A program made the translations under genes and the position numbers. A stretch of 64,000 nt of DNA from an uncultured Thermoanaerobaculum sp. Its GTDB lineage: Bacteria; Acidobacteriota; Thermoanaerobaculia; Thermoanaerobaculales; Thermoanaerobaculaceae. The notes under the pieces were generated by a model, which saw only the letters and a list, made by a program, of their open reading frames with translations, was not told where the DNA came from and made no database searches. Below, piece by piece: positions 34,235 through 42,847 of the stretch (position 1 is the first letter of the stretch; every line of letters begins with the position of its first letter). The stretch lies in NCBI GenBank assembly GCA_937934115.1, contig CALHAH010000010.1:39173-103172 (forward strand), given 5' to 3'.

Positions 34235-34912
34235 TTACTCTCCCCCCTCTTCCCGCCGGAGTCTGAGGCGGGACAGCCTCACCTCCAAAGAATATAACCA
34301 CCAGAACAAGCCGGTAAATCCCAAAAGCGACCCCACGAGCACCTGGAACATCCTCGGGTGCATTTGCACCTTCACCGAACCCTGGGCGCTGATAATGGTG
34401 TCCGGGTGCAAGGACCAGTAAATCCTCGGTACCACGAACACCAAAAACGGCATGGTCACAAAGGCCAAGATGGCGTAGGCCGCCGCCAGGGATCCTCGCC
34501 GCTCGGGATCGCTCACCGCCTGTCGCAACGCGAAGTACGCTGCATAGATTAGCAGGAGGATGGCAATGGAGACCTCCCGGGGATCCCAGTTCCAAAAGCT
34601 CCCCCACATGACTTTGGCAAAAAGAGACCCGCTGACCGTGGCCAAAACCGCAAACAAAAGGCCCAAGCGCGCGGCGGCTGCGGCTCGGGCATCGTCCAGC
34701 AAGTTCCGGTGCCGGAGGTAACGGAGGGACGCCACCAGGTTCACACAAAACGCCAGGACCGCTACCCACGCTTGAGGTACGTGGAAAAACACGATGCGTG
34801 ACGACTCCCCCTTGAAACCAGCGGCTTTTGGCGCGTAAAAGAACGCCGCCCAAATTACCACGCAAAACCACAGGAAGAGGAGTGCCAACGATGCTTTTTT
34901 GGTCTTAGTCAT
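34235..34912 (-). CDS. ccmC: Cytochrome c maturation protein CcmC
   Basis: CcmC presents heme to CcmE. The 225-residue product has six helices and the WWD motif WGSFWNWDPREVS. The flanking histidines are present in FFHVPQAW and in WSLHPDTI. The start overlaps the end of ccmB by 8 bases. Confidence 0.94.
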   Translation of the reverse strand: MTKTKKASLALLFLWFCVVIWAAFFYAPKAAGFKGESSRIVFFHVPQAWVAVLAFCVNLVASLRYLRHRNLLDDARAAAAARLGLLFAVLATVSGSLFAKVMWGSFWNWDPREVSIAILLLIYAAYFALRQAVSDPERRGSLAAAYAILAFVTMPFLVFVVPRIYWSLHPDTIISAQGSVKVQMHPRMFQVLVGSLLGFTGLFWWLYSLEVRLSRLRLRREEGGE

Positions 34913-35579
34913 GCCACACCACCGGAAAGAGGAATGCCGAGGAGACCAACGTCACCCCGGTGAGAGATACCACCGCCCGCAATGAAGGTAGGAGAGCCGA
35001 AAGCTCGGGGACGGTGGCCGCCGTGCGTGTTCCTTGGATGAGGAACACCAACATAGGCAACACCAAAGGGACCGAAAGAACCACAAAAAGCGTCGCCGAT
35101 CCGGTAGCTCTCGAGATGATCGCAGCCACCATGGTGGCACTGGATGCCAGCCCAAGGGCTCCGGCCACCAAAACCAAGACGAGCGCCGGCAGGTTTGCCA
35201 CCGAAAACCCCATGAAAACTGCAAAGAGCGGCACGAGAAAAGCCTCAAGCCCAAGCAGCAGCACCAAGTTAAACAGGAACTTACCGGCAAACACTGCACC
35301 GGGCCTAGCTGCCAGGCGCAGGCTCTTGGCCGTATGGGCGTCTTCTTCTTTAACGAAAACTCGTGGCAGACCGGAGCTGGCAGCGAAGAACACGATAATC
35401 CACAGGAGGGCCGCGTGCAGGTGGGGACGGTCCTGCTCGTGAATACGGTACGGTCCGATTTGGTACGCCACCGCTACCAAGGTGGTGAGGGCAAATAAGC
35501 CCACCGAGGACACCGCCACCCGGCTGCGGAGCTCCGAAGTAAGTTCTTTGCGAAGGATCGTGAAACTCTCAATGAGCAA
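34905..35579 (-). CDS. ccmB: Heme exporter subunit CcmB
   Basis: CcmB is the membrane subunit of the CcmAB ABC transporter, which drives release of heme-loaded CcmE. The protein of about 224 residues has six hydrophobic helices, and the family pattern of a charged N-terminus (ESFTILRKELTSELRSR) then FFAASSGLPRVFVKEED is clear. I place the start at TTG 35579, overlapping the ccmA stop by 11 bases, because family members start at about this point. TTG 35585 and ATG 35651 are in the same frame and cannot be excluded. Confidence 0.88.
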   Translation of the reverse strand: MLIESFTILRKELTSELRSRVAVSSVGLFALTTLVAVAYQIGPYRIHEQDRPHLHAALLWIIVFFAASSGLPRVFVKEEDAHTAKSLRLAARPGAVFAGKFLFNLVLLLGLEAFLVPLFAVFMGFSVANLPALVLVLVAGALGLASSATMVAAIISRATGSATLFVVLSVPLVLPMLVFLIQGTRTAATVPELSALLPSLRAVVSLTGVTLVSSAFLFPVVWHD

Positions 35580-36195
35580 GTTCAAGGACCTGATCCCCCC
35601 ACGCCACCTCTCGCGGATCGTTGGTGGCAACCACCACAGTGGCTTGCGCACGCCAGGCCATCACCAGTTCCTTGAGAAGGTTATGACCGGCTTCGTCGAG
35701 GTTGGAAGAAGGCTCGTCCAAGAGCAGCACCTCCGGGCGATGCACCAGAGCTTGCGCGAGTTTGACCCTTTGCAGCATCCCAGAGGAAAACTGCTTTACC
35801 GGCCGAAAAAAATCGCTACCTTTAAGGCCCAGCTGCTCTAACACTGCGGCAAGCTCCCTGTCGTGGAGCCGCAAACCCCGTACCTGGGTGAAAAAACGTA
35901 AGTTCTCCACAGCGGAGAGCTCCTCGTAAACCGAAAGATCGGGAGCGCACACTCCCAAGTGGCGATGCCATTCCTCCTTGGGCACGGTCCGCCCGTCGGC
36001 CAGGTACGCCACTTCGCCTTGCGAAGGACGGAGGAGTCCACCCAAGATGTTGAGGAGCGTGGACTTGCCGGAGCCGTTCGGACCGGTGACCACCAGCACC
36101 TCGCCTGGTCTGGCCGTGCCGGAAACGTTGCGCAGGACCGCACGCCGGCCAAAACGCTTGCTCAATCCAGAAAAGCGAACCTCAACCCCCGCCAC
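35569..36195 (-). CDS. ccmA: Heme exporter ATP-binding subunit CcmA
   Basis: The 208-residue ABC ATPase has Walker A GPNGSGKST, signature FSSGMLQRVKLAQAL, Walker B EVLLLDEPSSNLD and a switch region VVVATNDP, where the usual His is Asn. It energises the CcmABCD complex. It starts at GTG with a TAAGCT element ending 7 bases upstream and no ribosome binding site, so ccmA is probably the leaderless first gene of the operon. Confidence 0.93.
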   Translation of the reverse strand: MAGVEVRFSGLSKRFGRRAVLRNVSGTARPGEVLVVTGPNGSGKSTLLNILGGLLRPSQGEVAYLADGRTVPKEEWHRHLGVCAPDLSVYEELSAVENLRFFTQVRGLRLHDRELAAVLEQLGLKGSDFFRPVKQFSSGMLQRVKLAQALVHRPEVLLLDEPSSNLDEAGHNLLKELVMAWRAQATVVVATNDPREVAWGDQVLELAH

Positions 36196-36250
36196 GAGCC
36201 CAAGCTTACCATGTTCAAGGGTGGCCTGCGGTTTTTGGGGGAACCTTTGC

Positions 36251-36256
36251 TAAAGT
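36251..36256 (+). promoter_or_regulatory. -10 element of the membrane protein gene at 36263 (leaderless type)
   Basis: TAAAGT ends 6 bases before the GTG at 36263; there is no Shine-Dalgarno sequence. It lies back to back with the ccmA promoter. Confidence 0.4.
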
Positions 36257-36262
36257 CTTCAC

Positions 36263-38461
36263 GTGCTGCCAGCCACGGAGATTTGGCCCCTTTTTGACAC
36301 CGGCCGCCGGCGAGCGGATCACCTCCTGTCAGCGGCCTTGCTGGTGGTTTTAGGGGTGTCTCGTTTTGCTTTCTTGCCCAAAGGCCCCTGGGAGCAAGAC
36401 GAGGCCCTTTTGGCCTGTGGGGTTGTGGATTTCGACCCAGGGCACCACATGCCGCACCCGCCGGGATTCCCGCTGTGGATTTGGCTGGGGCGGCTGGTCA
36501 TGAGCTTGGGGGTCGGGGAACCCCTGCGGGCCTTGCAGTTGGCCAGCGCCGCGCTTTCGCTTGTGGGGCTTTGGGCAATTTTCGTTATGGCCAAGCCGTG
36601 GTTTGGGCGTAACGGGGCAGCGTTTTCGGTGCTCTTGGCTTCTTTTGTCCCGGGGGTGTGGTTCCACGCCAGCCGGGGTTTTTCCGAAACCCCTGCGGCG
36701 GGGCTGTTCTTGGCAGGCATGGCGGTGTGGGGCGTGAGGCGGGATTTTGCCCTGGCTTCCTTTTTGGTTACGGCCGCGGCTCTGGTGCGTCCGCCGTTGG
36801 CCCCGTTTTTCGCAGTGGTGCTGTTGCTCTGGGCTTGGGAGGTGCGGCATAACGGCAGGCAGCTAGGAAAAGCGGCTTTTTGGTCTGGGTTGTTGGTGAT
36901 CCTCAGCGTGTGGCCGCTGATTTTGGAAGCTGGAGGATGGGACTTTTATTGGTGGGCCTTTCAAACTCACGGGCAGTACCACGTCTCGCGCTTGGGTACC
37001 GAGGGGTTTTCCCTCGAGCATTTGGGGTTTGTGCGAGGTCTTGGAGGTCTTGTCCCGGCAATGGTGTTCGGGGGTCTGGCGCTGGTGGGGGCCATAAAGC
37101 TTTTTGTTACGAAACACGCCCGGGTTATACCGAACCTCCTCGCCGGTGGCTTTTTGCTTTACTTGCTGCTTTTCACCCATAACCGCACGTACCCTAGGTA
37201 CTGGGTCTTAGCCTGGCTTTTGACCTCGCCCCTGGCGGTGGCCGGCCTCAAGGTCCTCTTCAGGGCCAGCGTTTTGGTGGCAGCTGGTGCCGCCGCTGGG
37301 TCTGCCTTTGGGGCCTTTTGGACCCATCCAGCGCTTTCTTACGTGCATTTCCGGCCACTGCCGGTAGTAGCGGCGTTAGTGCAGGTGGGTAGGGATGAAG
37401 AACAAACCGTGGTGTTTGAGGAGCAGTTCTTTTCCTTTCGCAATTACCTGGCCCGGGTGGGTGTGTTTCGGGCGGGCAGCATGCGCTTTTCGGAAATGCA
37501 AGCGCCCAGGTTTGCCGTTGGTGGGGCCCACTTGTTCCTGCTTCGGGAGAGCGAGCGGGTCAGCCTTCCCGCTTCGGTGTCCTGGATACAGCGGTGGGAA
37601 GTCCGGGAGCCCCGGGTGCGAAAGCTTTCTCAAGAGCGCTTTTTGCAGGTCGAGCTTGTGCAAAACCCGGTCCTGCTCTGGGAAGGGGGGTCAATTCTGG
37701 AGGAGGAAGACGGACGCCCCTTTGTTTGGCTTTTTCCCGAGAGCACGGTGCTGCTTCCAGCGGTATCTGGTCCTGGTTTTCTCACCCTGGCGGTGGAGTT
37801 GCCTCCGGGCGTGAAAACCAGCGAGGTGGAAGCTTGGGTAGGGGACCAACACATAGGGGTTTTTAGGGTTTTGGCCGGTCGTCAGCTCATGCAGGTGCCG
37901 CTGCCGGAGCTGCCGCCACGACAAAGGGCGGGCTGGATAGTGCCGCTGCGGTTGCGTGTGTCGGAGCATCGTCGCTTGGCCGGGGACTTCCGCCCGTTGG
38001 CCTTGCGGGTGTTTTACGTGTCGTTGGAGGCGCCACCATGGAACCCTCAAGCCTACGGGCTGAAGCCGCTCCCGTGGGCTATGCACGGTCAAGCAGTGGC
38101 GGCCCGCGGCCTTTACCCGCCCGAACAGTTTGCGGGTTTTTCCGGTGCCTGGTGTCAAGCCTCCTGTGCGCTGTCGCTCCCCTTAGGGAACGGTTTGCTG
38201 CACCTTACCATGGCCGCCCCGCGGCCGGGTGGCGCCCTGGCTACCGTGCGCTTGGGGGCTGTGGAAGCCAAAATCCCGGTAGGCCCTCAACCCGTAATGG
38301 CCATGCTCCCGGTTCCCAAAGAACTTGCAGAGCGGCGGCGGGGAGAGCTTGTCATTTCTGCCGTTCCGTACAGGCCCGCCAACGATCCCCGGGAGTTGGG
38401 CGTGGTGTTGGTGGAGGTGGGTTTTACCCCACCTCCCCGCACCGTGCTCGCTACTCAGTAA
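36263..38461 (+). CDS. Glycosyltransferase-like polytopic membrane protein with soluble C-terminal domain
   Basis: The 732-residue protein has about ten helices in the first 370 residues and a beta-rich soluble part of 360 residues. Near the first helix is PWEQDEALLACGV, an acidic loop like the catalytic Asp/Glu-Asp of GT-C enzymes (PMT/ArnT family), followed by PHPPGFPLW. This supports a lipid-linked sugar transferase facing the periplasm, but the family is not secure. The C-terminal domain has no recognised motif. Start GTG 36263. The 3' end overlaps the convergent aldehyde dehydrogenase gene by 11 bases. Confidence 0.65.
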   Translation: MLPATEIWPLFDTGRRRADHLLSAALLVVLGVSRFAFLPKGPWEQDEALLACGVVDFDPGHHMPHPPGFPLWIWLGRLVMSLGVGEPLRALQLASAALSLVGLWAIFVMAKPWFGRNGAAFSVLLASFVPGVWFHASRGFSETPAAGLFLAGMAVWGVRRDFALASFLVTAAALVRPPLAPFFAVVLLLWAWEVRHNGRQLGKAAFWSGLLVILSVWPLILEAGGWDFYWWAFQTHGQYHVSRLGTEGFSLEHLGFVRGLGGLVPAMVFGGLALVGAIKLFVTKHARVIPNLLAGGFLLYLLLFTHNRTYPRYWVLAWLLTSPLAVAGLKVLFRASVLVAAGAAAGSAFGAFWTHPALSYVHFRPLPVVAALVQVGRDEEQTVVFEEQFFSFRNYLARVGVFRAGSMRFSEMQAPRFAVGGAHLFLLRESERVSLPASVSWIQRWEVREPRVRKLSQERFLQVELVQNPVLLWEGGSILEEEDGRPFVWLFPESTVLLPAVSGPGFLTLAVELPPGVKTSEVEAWVGDQHIGVFRVLAGRQLMQVPLPELPPRQRAGWIVPLRLRVSEHRRLAGDFRPLALRVFYVSLEAPPWNPQAYGLKPLPWAMHGQAVAARGLYPPEQFAGFSGAWCQASCALSLPLGNGLLHLTMAAPRPGGALATVRLGAVEAKIPVGPQPVMAMLPVPKELAERRRGELVISAVPYRPANDPRELGVVLVEVGFTPPPRTVLATQ

Positions 38462-39872
38462 AGCACACCACCTTCGGTTCGGTCATTTCCAAGAGGGAAA
38501 AAGCAACTCCTTCGCGCCCGAGTCCCGAGTTCTTAATGCCGCCAAAAGGCATTTGGTCCAGCCGGTAATCCGTGGAATCGTTGACGATGACGCCCCCGCA
38601 CTCTAAGTGCTTGATGGCGTAGTGGGCGGCCGCCAGGGAGCGCGTGAAAATGGCGGCGTGCAAGCCGTAGTCCACGCTATTGGCCAGCCGAACCGCTTCT
38701 TCAAGCTCCTCAAAAGGCCAAAGAGCTACCACTGGTCCAAAAACCTCCTGGCACCCCAGCTTCATGGCCATGGTCACCCCGGTCATCACCGTGGGCTCCA
38801 CCACCGTGCCTACAGGCCCTCCCCGCTGCCCACCGCAATGAACGGCTGCACCGGAAGCTTGGGCTTCATGGATCCAGCTTTCAATGCGCTTGGCTTCAGC
38901 TTCGGTAATGACGGGACCCATGTCGCAGTCTTCCTCAAGCTTTGGGCCTACCTTGTAAGTTTTGCTCTTGGCCACGAAGGCTTCCAAGTACTTCTCGAAA
39001 ATGGGCTTTTGTACGTAAACCCTCTGCACGCCAATGCAATTTTGGCCCGCAGCCCAAAACGCGCCGGAAACTGTGTCGGCCACCGCGCGCTCAAAGTCGC
39101 AATCCGCCATCACAATTACCGGGGAATTGGAACCCAGTTCCATGCCAATTTTTTTGAGGCCGGCCAAGCGCGTAATGTGGAGGCCGGCTTCCACCCCCCC
39201 GGTGAAGGAGACCATCCGCACGCGGGGATCGCTTACCAACGGGTCTCCCACCTCACCGCCGGGACCCGTCACCACGTTCAACACCCCGGGGGGCAGGCCG
39301 GCATCCTGGAAGGCTTGGGCCAACTTGAGGGCGGAAAGGGGGGTTACGGTGGCGGGTTTGAGGACCACGGTGTTGCCGCCGGCAATGGCGGGACCCAATT
39401 TGTGGGCCACTAAGTTGAGGGGGTCATTGAACGGGGTAATGGCAGCAATGACGCCAATGGGTTCCCGGTACCAGTAGCCGTGGCGGTGTTCCCCACCGGG
39501 AAAGGAATCAAAGGGGATGGTTTGCCCGTACAGCCTTCGCGCCTCTTCTGCGGATAGGCTTAAGGTGTTCACGCACCGCCGAACCTCTTTGCGTGCCTCG
39601 CGGATGGTTTTGGAGCCTTCGCGGGCAATGAGGCGGGCGAACTCTTCCAAGTTTTGCGCCACCTGATCCGCCACTTTGCGCAAAATCTCCATGCGCTGCG
39701 CCACCGGCGAAAAACGCCACGTTCGGAACGCTGATACCGCAGCAGAGATGGCCTGGTCCACGTGGGCAGGGGTGCCGTGAGGCACGGTGTCCACGGTGGA
39801 ACCGTCCCAGGGGTCGGTGACCGGGATGGTTTCTTTGGTGGCAACCCACTGGCCGTTGATGAGCATGTCCAT
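38451..39872 (-). CDS. NAD(P)-dependent aldehyde dehydrogenase
   Basis: The 473-residue protein is a classical aldehyde dehydrogenase: PFNDPLNLVAHKLGPAIAGGN for cofactor binding, SFTGGVEAG, catalytic Glu in MELGSNSPV and catalytic Cys in GQNCIGVQRVY. It belongs among the lactaldehyde / non-phosphorylating glyceraldehyde-3-phosphate type enzymes, with the substrate unknown. The start has AGGAGG. It follows homoserine dehydrogenase by 9 bases in the same operon, so aspartate semialdehyde or a related short aldehyde is a candidate substrate. Confidence 0.87.
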   Translation of the reverse strand: MDMLINGQWVATKETIPVTDPWDGSTVDTVPHGTPAHVDQAISAAVSAFRTWRFSPVAQRMEILRKVADQVAQNLEEFARLIAREGSKTIREARKEVRRCVNTLSLSAEEARRLYGQTIPFDSFPGGEHRHGYWYREPIGVIAAITPFNDPLNLVAHKLGPAIAGGNTVVLKPATVTPLSALKLAQAFQDAGLPPGVLNVVTGPGGEVGDPLVSDPRVRMVSFTGGVEAGLHITRLAGLKKIGMELGSNSPVIVMADCDFERAVADTVSGAFWAAGQNCIGVQRVYVQKPIFEKYLEAFVAKSKTYKVGPKLEEDCDMGPVITEAEAKRIESWIHEAQASGAAVHCGGQRGGPVGTVVEPTVMTGVTMAMKLGCQEVFGPVVALWPFEELEEAVRLANSVDYGLHAAIFTRSLAAAHYAIKHLECGGVIVNDSTDYRLDQMPFGGIKNSGLGREGVAFSLLEMTEPKVVCFTE

Positions 39873-39881
39873 GGTGTCCTC

Positions 39882-40928
39882 CTAGGCTTGCTTCGCCACC
39901 AGGGTGGCGTGAATGTCCAACAGGTCAGAAATCACCGCAAAGGCGGTTTCTTTTTGGCCGGCCCCGGCCCCGACGATGGTGACCGGACCCAACAGATCGG
40001 TGCGGAAGGTAATGGCATTGGTGGGCCCCATGACCCCGGCCACGGGGTCGGAGAGCGGCACGCGCCGGGCTAACACGCTGGCCATCACCTTGCCGTCCTC
40101 CACGTGCGCTTGCGCCACAAGCTTCCACCGCTCGCAAGCTCTCCTGGCCTCTTCGATGTGAGCCGGCGTAATTTCGGTGATACCGGAAGCAAGCTCCACC
40201 TCTTCCAGCTTCAAAGGCTTGCGGAGCACGGTATTGGCCAAAATTACCACCTTTCCCGCTGCGTCCCACCCCAGCACGTCGCCGGAAGGATCAGCTTCCG
40301 CGTAACCCAACCTTTGAGCTTCTTCCAGAGCTTGCTGGTAGGTGAGCCCTTGCTCCATGCGCGTGAGCATGAAGTTGGTGGTGCCGTTGAGAATTCCAGA
40401 AAAGCCAGTGATCTCACAGCCTCGCAAGCACCGCCAGGCGGTGTTGATCACCGGAGTGCCGGACATGACCGTGCCTTCAAAACGGAACTCCACCCCAGCG
40501 CGAGCAGCGGCCTCCAGCATCTCCCACGGGGCTACCACCATGGGGCCTTTGTTTGTGGTTACCACGTGCTTGCCGCAAGCAAAGGCCTCGCGTAAATGAC
40601 CGAGGGCAGCACCCCCGGTTTTGACGTCAGTCCAGGAAACCTCTACCACCACATCGGCGTCCGCCTTGCGAATGGTGGTGAGAGCGTCCCACCCTCGATC
40701 CGGGGCGGGAAAGGAGGTAAGGTCAGGGTGGGTTTCTAAGTGTTGGAGAAGCGCACTGGGGTCCAACCCTTGAGGGTCGGCCACAGCTCCTTTTTTTACG
40801 TCGGAAATGGCGGTAATAATGAGGTCGGCCCCGTACCGCGATTTCAGCTGCTCCTTTCTTTCACACAAGATTTTAGCCACCCCTTGACCCACCACACCAA
40901 ATCCAATTATGGCTAGCCTCAGCTGCAT
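39882..40928 (-). CDS. hom: Homoserine dehydrogenase
   Basis: This enzyme interconverts aspartate semialdehyde and homoserine with NAD(P)H. The 348-residue product has the dinucleotide motif IIGFGVVGQG, KHVVTTNKGPM with the catalytic-region Lys, FEGTVMSGTPVI and GILNGTTNFML, and catalytic Asp/Lys in WDAAGKVVILAN. It ends without the C-terminal ACT domain of the larger enzymes, so it probably lacks threonine feedback. A GGAGG site precedes the ATG. It is divergent from an Lrp-type regulator, which may control it. Confidence 0.92.
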   Translation of the reverse strand: MQLRLAIIGFGVVGQGVAKILCERKEQLKSRYGADLIITAISDVKKGAVADPQGLDPSALLQHLETHPDLTSFPAPDRGWDALTTIRKADADVVVEVSWTDVKTGGAALGHLREAFACGKHVVTTNKGPMVVAPWEMLEAAARAGVEFRFEGTVMSGTPVINTAWRCLRGCEITGFSGILNGTTNFMLTRMEQGLTYQQALEEAQRLGYAEADPSGDVLGWDAAGKVVILANTVLRKPLKLEEVELASGITEITPAHIEEARRACERWKLVAQAHVEDGKVMASVLARRVPLSDPVAGVMGPTNAITFRTDLLGPVTIVGAGAGQKETAFAVISDLLDIHATLVAKQA

Positions 40929-40962
40929 ACGCGATCCTCCACGGGGAGATTATGGCACACCT

Positions 40963-40978
40963 TGTGAAAAAAAACACA
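40963..40978. promoter_or_regulatory. Candidate Lrp-type operator between hom and the Lrp gene
   Basis: TGTG-A8-CACA forms a short dyad with an A-tract centre, flanked by TTGTG and CACAA extensions. AT-rich dyads of this kind in a divergent gap fit Lrp/AsnC binding. The lrp -10 (TACACT, 40990-40995) lies 12 bases away, which would allow autoregulation. Confidence 0.4.
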
Positions 40979-41002
40979 TCACAAAGCGCTACACTACAAG
41001 CT

Positions 41003-41464
41003 ATGGTACTGGATGCCCTGGACCGAAAAATTCTTGCGGCGTTGCAAGAAAACGGACGTATGCCACTTTCCGCCATTGCCGAAAGGGTAGGAGTGGCACC
41101 GGCTACGGTTCACGAGAGGCTCGCCAAGCTGCGGGCATCGGGTGTGGTGCGGGGCTTTGCGGTCAACGTAAACCCTCACGCCTTGGGCTACACGGTCACC
41201 GCACTGGTGCATGTTCGCGTGGACCTGGCCGCCGGGCTGGATACGACCGTTAGTGCGCTCGCGGCTATCCCCGAGGTGGAGGAGGTGCACCTCATCACAG
41301 GCGAGTACGATTTGGTGGTCAAACTTCGCGCCCGGGACACCGTGCACCTGCAAGAGCTGTTGCTTACCCGCCTGCACAAAGTCCCGGGGTTTGTGCGCTC
41401 GGCCACCGAGGTTTGTCTTACTTCGCCCTTGGAGCGTCACGGTCCCTTGGTCATGCCCGGTTAG
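41003..41464 (+). CDS. Lrp/AsnC family transcriptional regulator
   Basis: The 153-residue product has an N-terminal winged helix (LDALDRKILAALQENGRMPLSAIAERVGVAPATVHERL) given here by its RKILAALQENGR and VAPATVHERL parts, and a C-terminal RAM ligand-binding domain (PEVEEVHLITGEYDLVVKL). Such regulators sense amino acids as octamers. I start it at ATG 41003, with TACACT ending 7 bases upstream; the frame extends 17 codons across the candidate operator, which would be unusual. Divergent from hom and the aldehyde dehydrogenase, its probable targets. Confidence 0.9.
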   Translation: MVLDALDRKILAALQENGRMPLSAIAERVGVAPATVHERLAKLRASGVVRGFAVNVNPHALGYTVTALVHVRVDLAAGLDTTVSALAAIPEVEEVHLITGEYDLVVKLRARDTVHLQELLLTRLHKVPGFVRSATEVCLTSPLERHGPLVMPG

Positions 41465-41492
41465 GGGGCCTTGAGTTACCCTTGCCAAAAGG

Positions 41493-41521
41493 AAAGGGCC
41501 CGCAGCGGCGGGCCCTTTTTT
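41493..41521 (+). terminator. Rho-independent terminator of the Lrp gene
   Basis: AAAGGGCCCGC (41493-41503) pairs with GCGGGCCCTTT (41508-41518) around a 4-base loop, followed by TTT. The opposite strand has TTTCCTTTT after the stem, so it may also stop transcripts from the M4 fragment. Confidence 0.88.
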
Positions 41522-41542
41522 GCGGTCCTTTGCTTTGTGTCC

Positions 41543-42610
41543 GTTGACCCCAACGGCGGTCCATGCATCCTTCACCCGTTGCACTTCCACCGAGGAAGCA
41601 CCAAACAACTGGGTGGCGGCTTGAATGGTGGCTTGGCGCGCCTGGCTGAAATTGGTCGTGGAGTTCATGTAACCGGTGAGCGCCACGTACCAAATGCGTT
41701 CTGCCTTGGCCAGACCCATCCCTGTAACCGAAATGCCGGACGTGCGGTTGGTGCCGCCGTGGACGAGGAGGTAGAAGAAGTTGTTGGCAATTCCCGAGGA
41801 ATAGTGAACATCCCTACCGTTGGCATAAAGCGAGTAGTGGTCAACGCTGCGGCCATCTTTCTTGGGGTCATCCATGTAGCGCAGGGCGTCACCGCTCTTG
41901 TTGGGGGTGTAAACGGTTTCCCCAATCCACCAATCGGGGGGATCATTGGGGTTGTTGGCATAAAACTCCACGGCAGTGCCAAAAATATCGGAGTTTGACT
42001 CGTTAAGGCCGCCAGATTCGCCAGAGTACTGCAAGTTAGCGGTAGCCGAAGTGACGCCGTGTGACATCTCATGCCCAGCCACATCCAGAGAAGCGGGCGG
42101 CGACAACACGCTCCCGTCCCCATCGCCGTAGGTCATGCATTTGCAGCAGTCAGACCAAAAGGCGTTGTTGTAGTTGCGGCCGTAATGAACCCGAGAATAA
42201 GCACCGATGCCATCGTTGTAAATGCCGTTGCGGCCGTGCACGTTCTGAAAGTAATCCCAGGTAAAGGCCATGCCCAGATGGGCGTCGGTACCGGCGGTAG
42301 CGCGATCAGAGTTGGTGAAGTTGCCCAAAGTGTTGTCGGCGTCGGGAAACAGCGTGCCGGAACCAACCTGCTTGCCGTTCATATCGGTGGTGTAGGCGTT
42401 GCCCCGCAGGCGGTCCACCATGCCGTAAAGGGTTGCCGACGAGTAAAACTCGGTATCAATGGCAAGCTGGCCCAAGTAGAGGGTCTTAGCGGTGCCCACA
42501 GCGGGAGCTCCGCTCCCCGGTGGTGGCGTGCTGCCCCCGGGCTTGCCCGTACGAAGCTCGTCCCACCGCTTTGGAAACTTGCTGGTGTTAGCATCAAAGA
42601 CAAAGCGCTG
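41543..42610 (-). pseudogene. M4 metallopeptidase fragment, no propeptide and no stop after the domain
   Basis: From just after TGA (42611-42613) the frame reads QRFVFDANTSKFPKRWDELR, a Pro/Gly-rich linker and a full thermolysin-type catalytic domain. It contains HEMSHG, GLNESNSDIFG for the third zinc ligand, and VHYSSGIAN for the catalytic His. The signal peptide and most of the propeptide are absent. At the other end, the natural end WTAVGV is not followed by a stop; the frame runs through the terminator hairpin and antisense to the Lrp gene until 40994. A GTG at 42499 could start a shorter product. It lies next to the larger M4 gene and is probably a decaying paralogue. Confidence 0.6.
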
Positions 42611-42646
42611 TCACGGGACTGCACGAGGGTGCTGAATAATCACCAA

Positions 42647-42688
42647 AAGGTCGTGGGGGTCCCCAAAGGGTCTTTGCCCACGACCCTT
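42647..42688. repeat. Inverted repeat in the gap between the two M4 genes
   Basis: AAGGTCGTGGG (42647-42657) pairs with CCCACGACCCTT (42677-42688) with one bulged base, around a G/C-rich loop that can fold further. Role unknown; it lies just upstream of the truncated M4 frame. Confidence 0.45.
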
Positions 42689-42793
42689 GCGCCGAAGGGT
42701 TGGGCAGAAAGTTTTTACGGAGCCTCCCCATCCTAGGCCAGTGTTGCCGGTTCTCCTGCCAAGACCTTTGCCGACGAGCCGCGGTAACCGGAA

Positions 42794-42823
42794 AAAAGAA
42801 AAAGCCCCACCCGCAGGTGGGGC
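42794..42823 (-). terminator. Rho-independent terminator of the large M4 gene
   Basis: Read on the minus strand, GCCCCACC pairs with GGTGGGGC (42804-42811 with 42816-42823) around a 4-base loop, followed by TTTTTCTTTTTT. It ends the transcript of the gene at 42848-45117. Confidence 0.9.
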
Positions 42824-42847
42824 CGGTCTTGTTAGATGGTTCTTGCC

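Noticed and set aside
40994..41542. Continuation of the M4 fragment as coding sequence antisense to the Lrp gene
   Set aside because: It only exists because the stop is missing; composition is that of an antisense shadow and no domain is visible.
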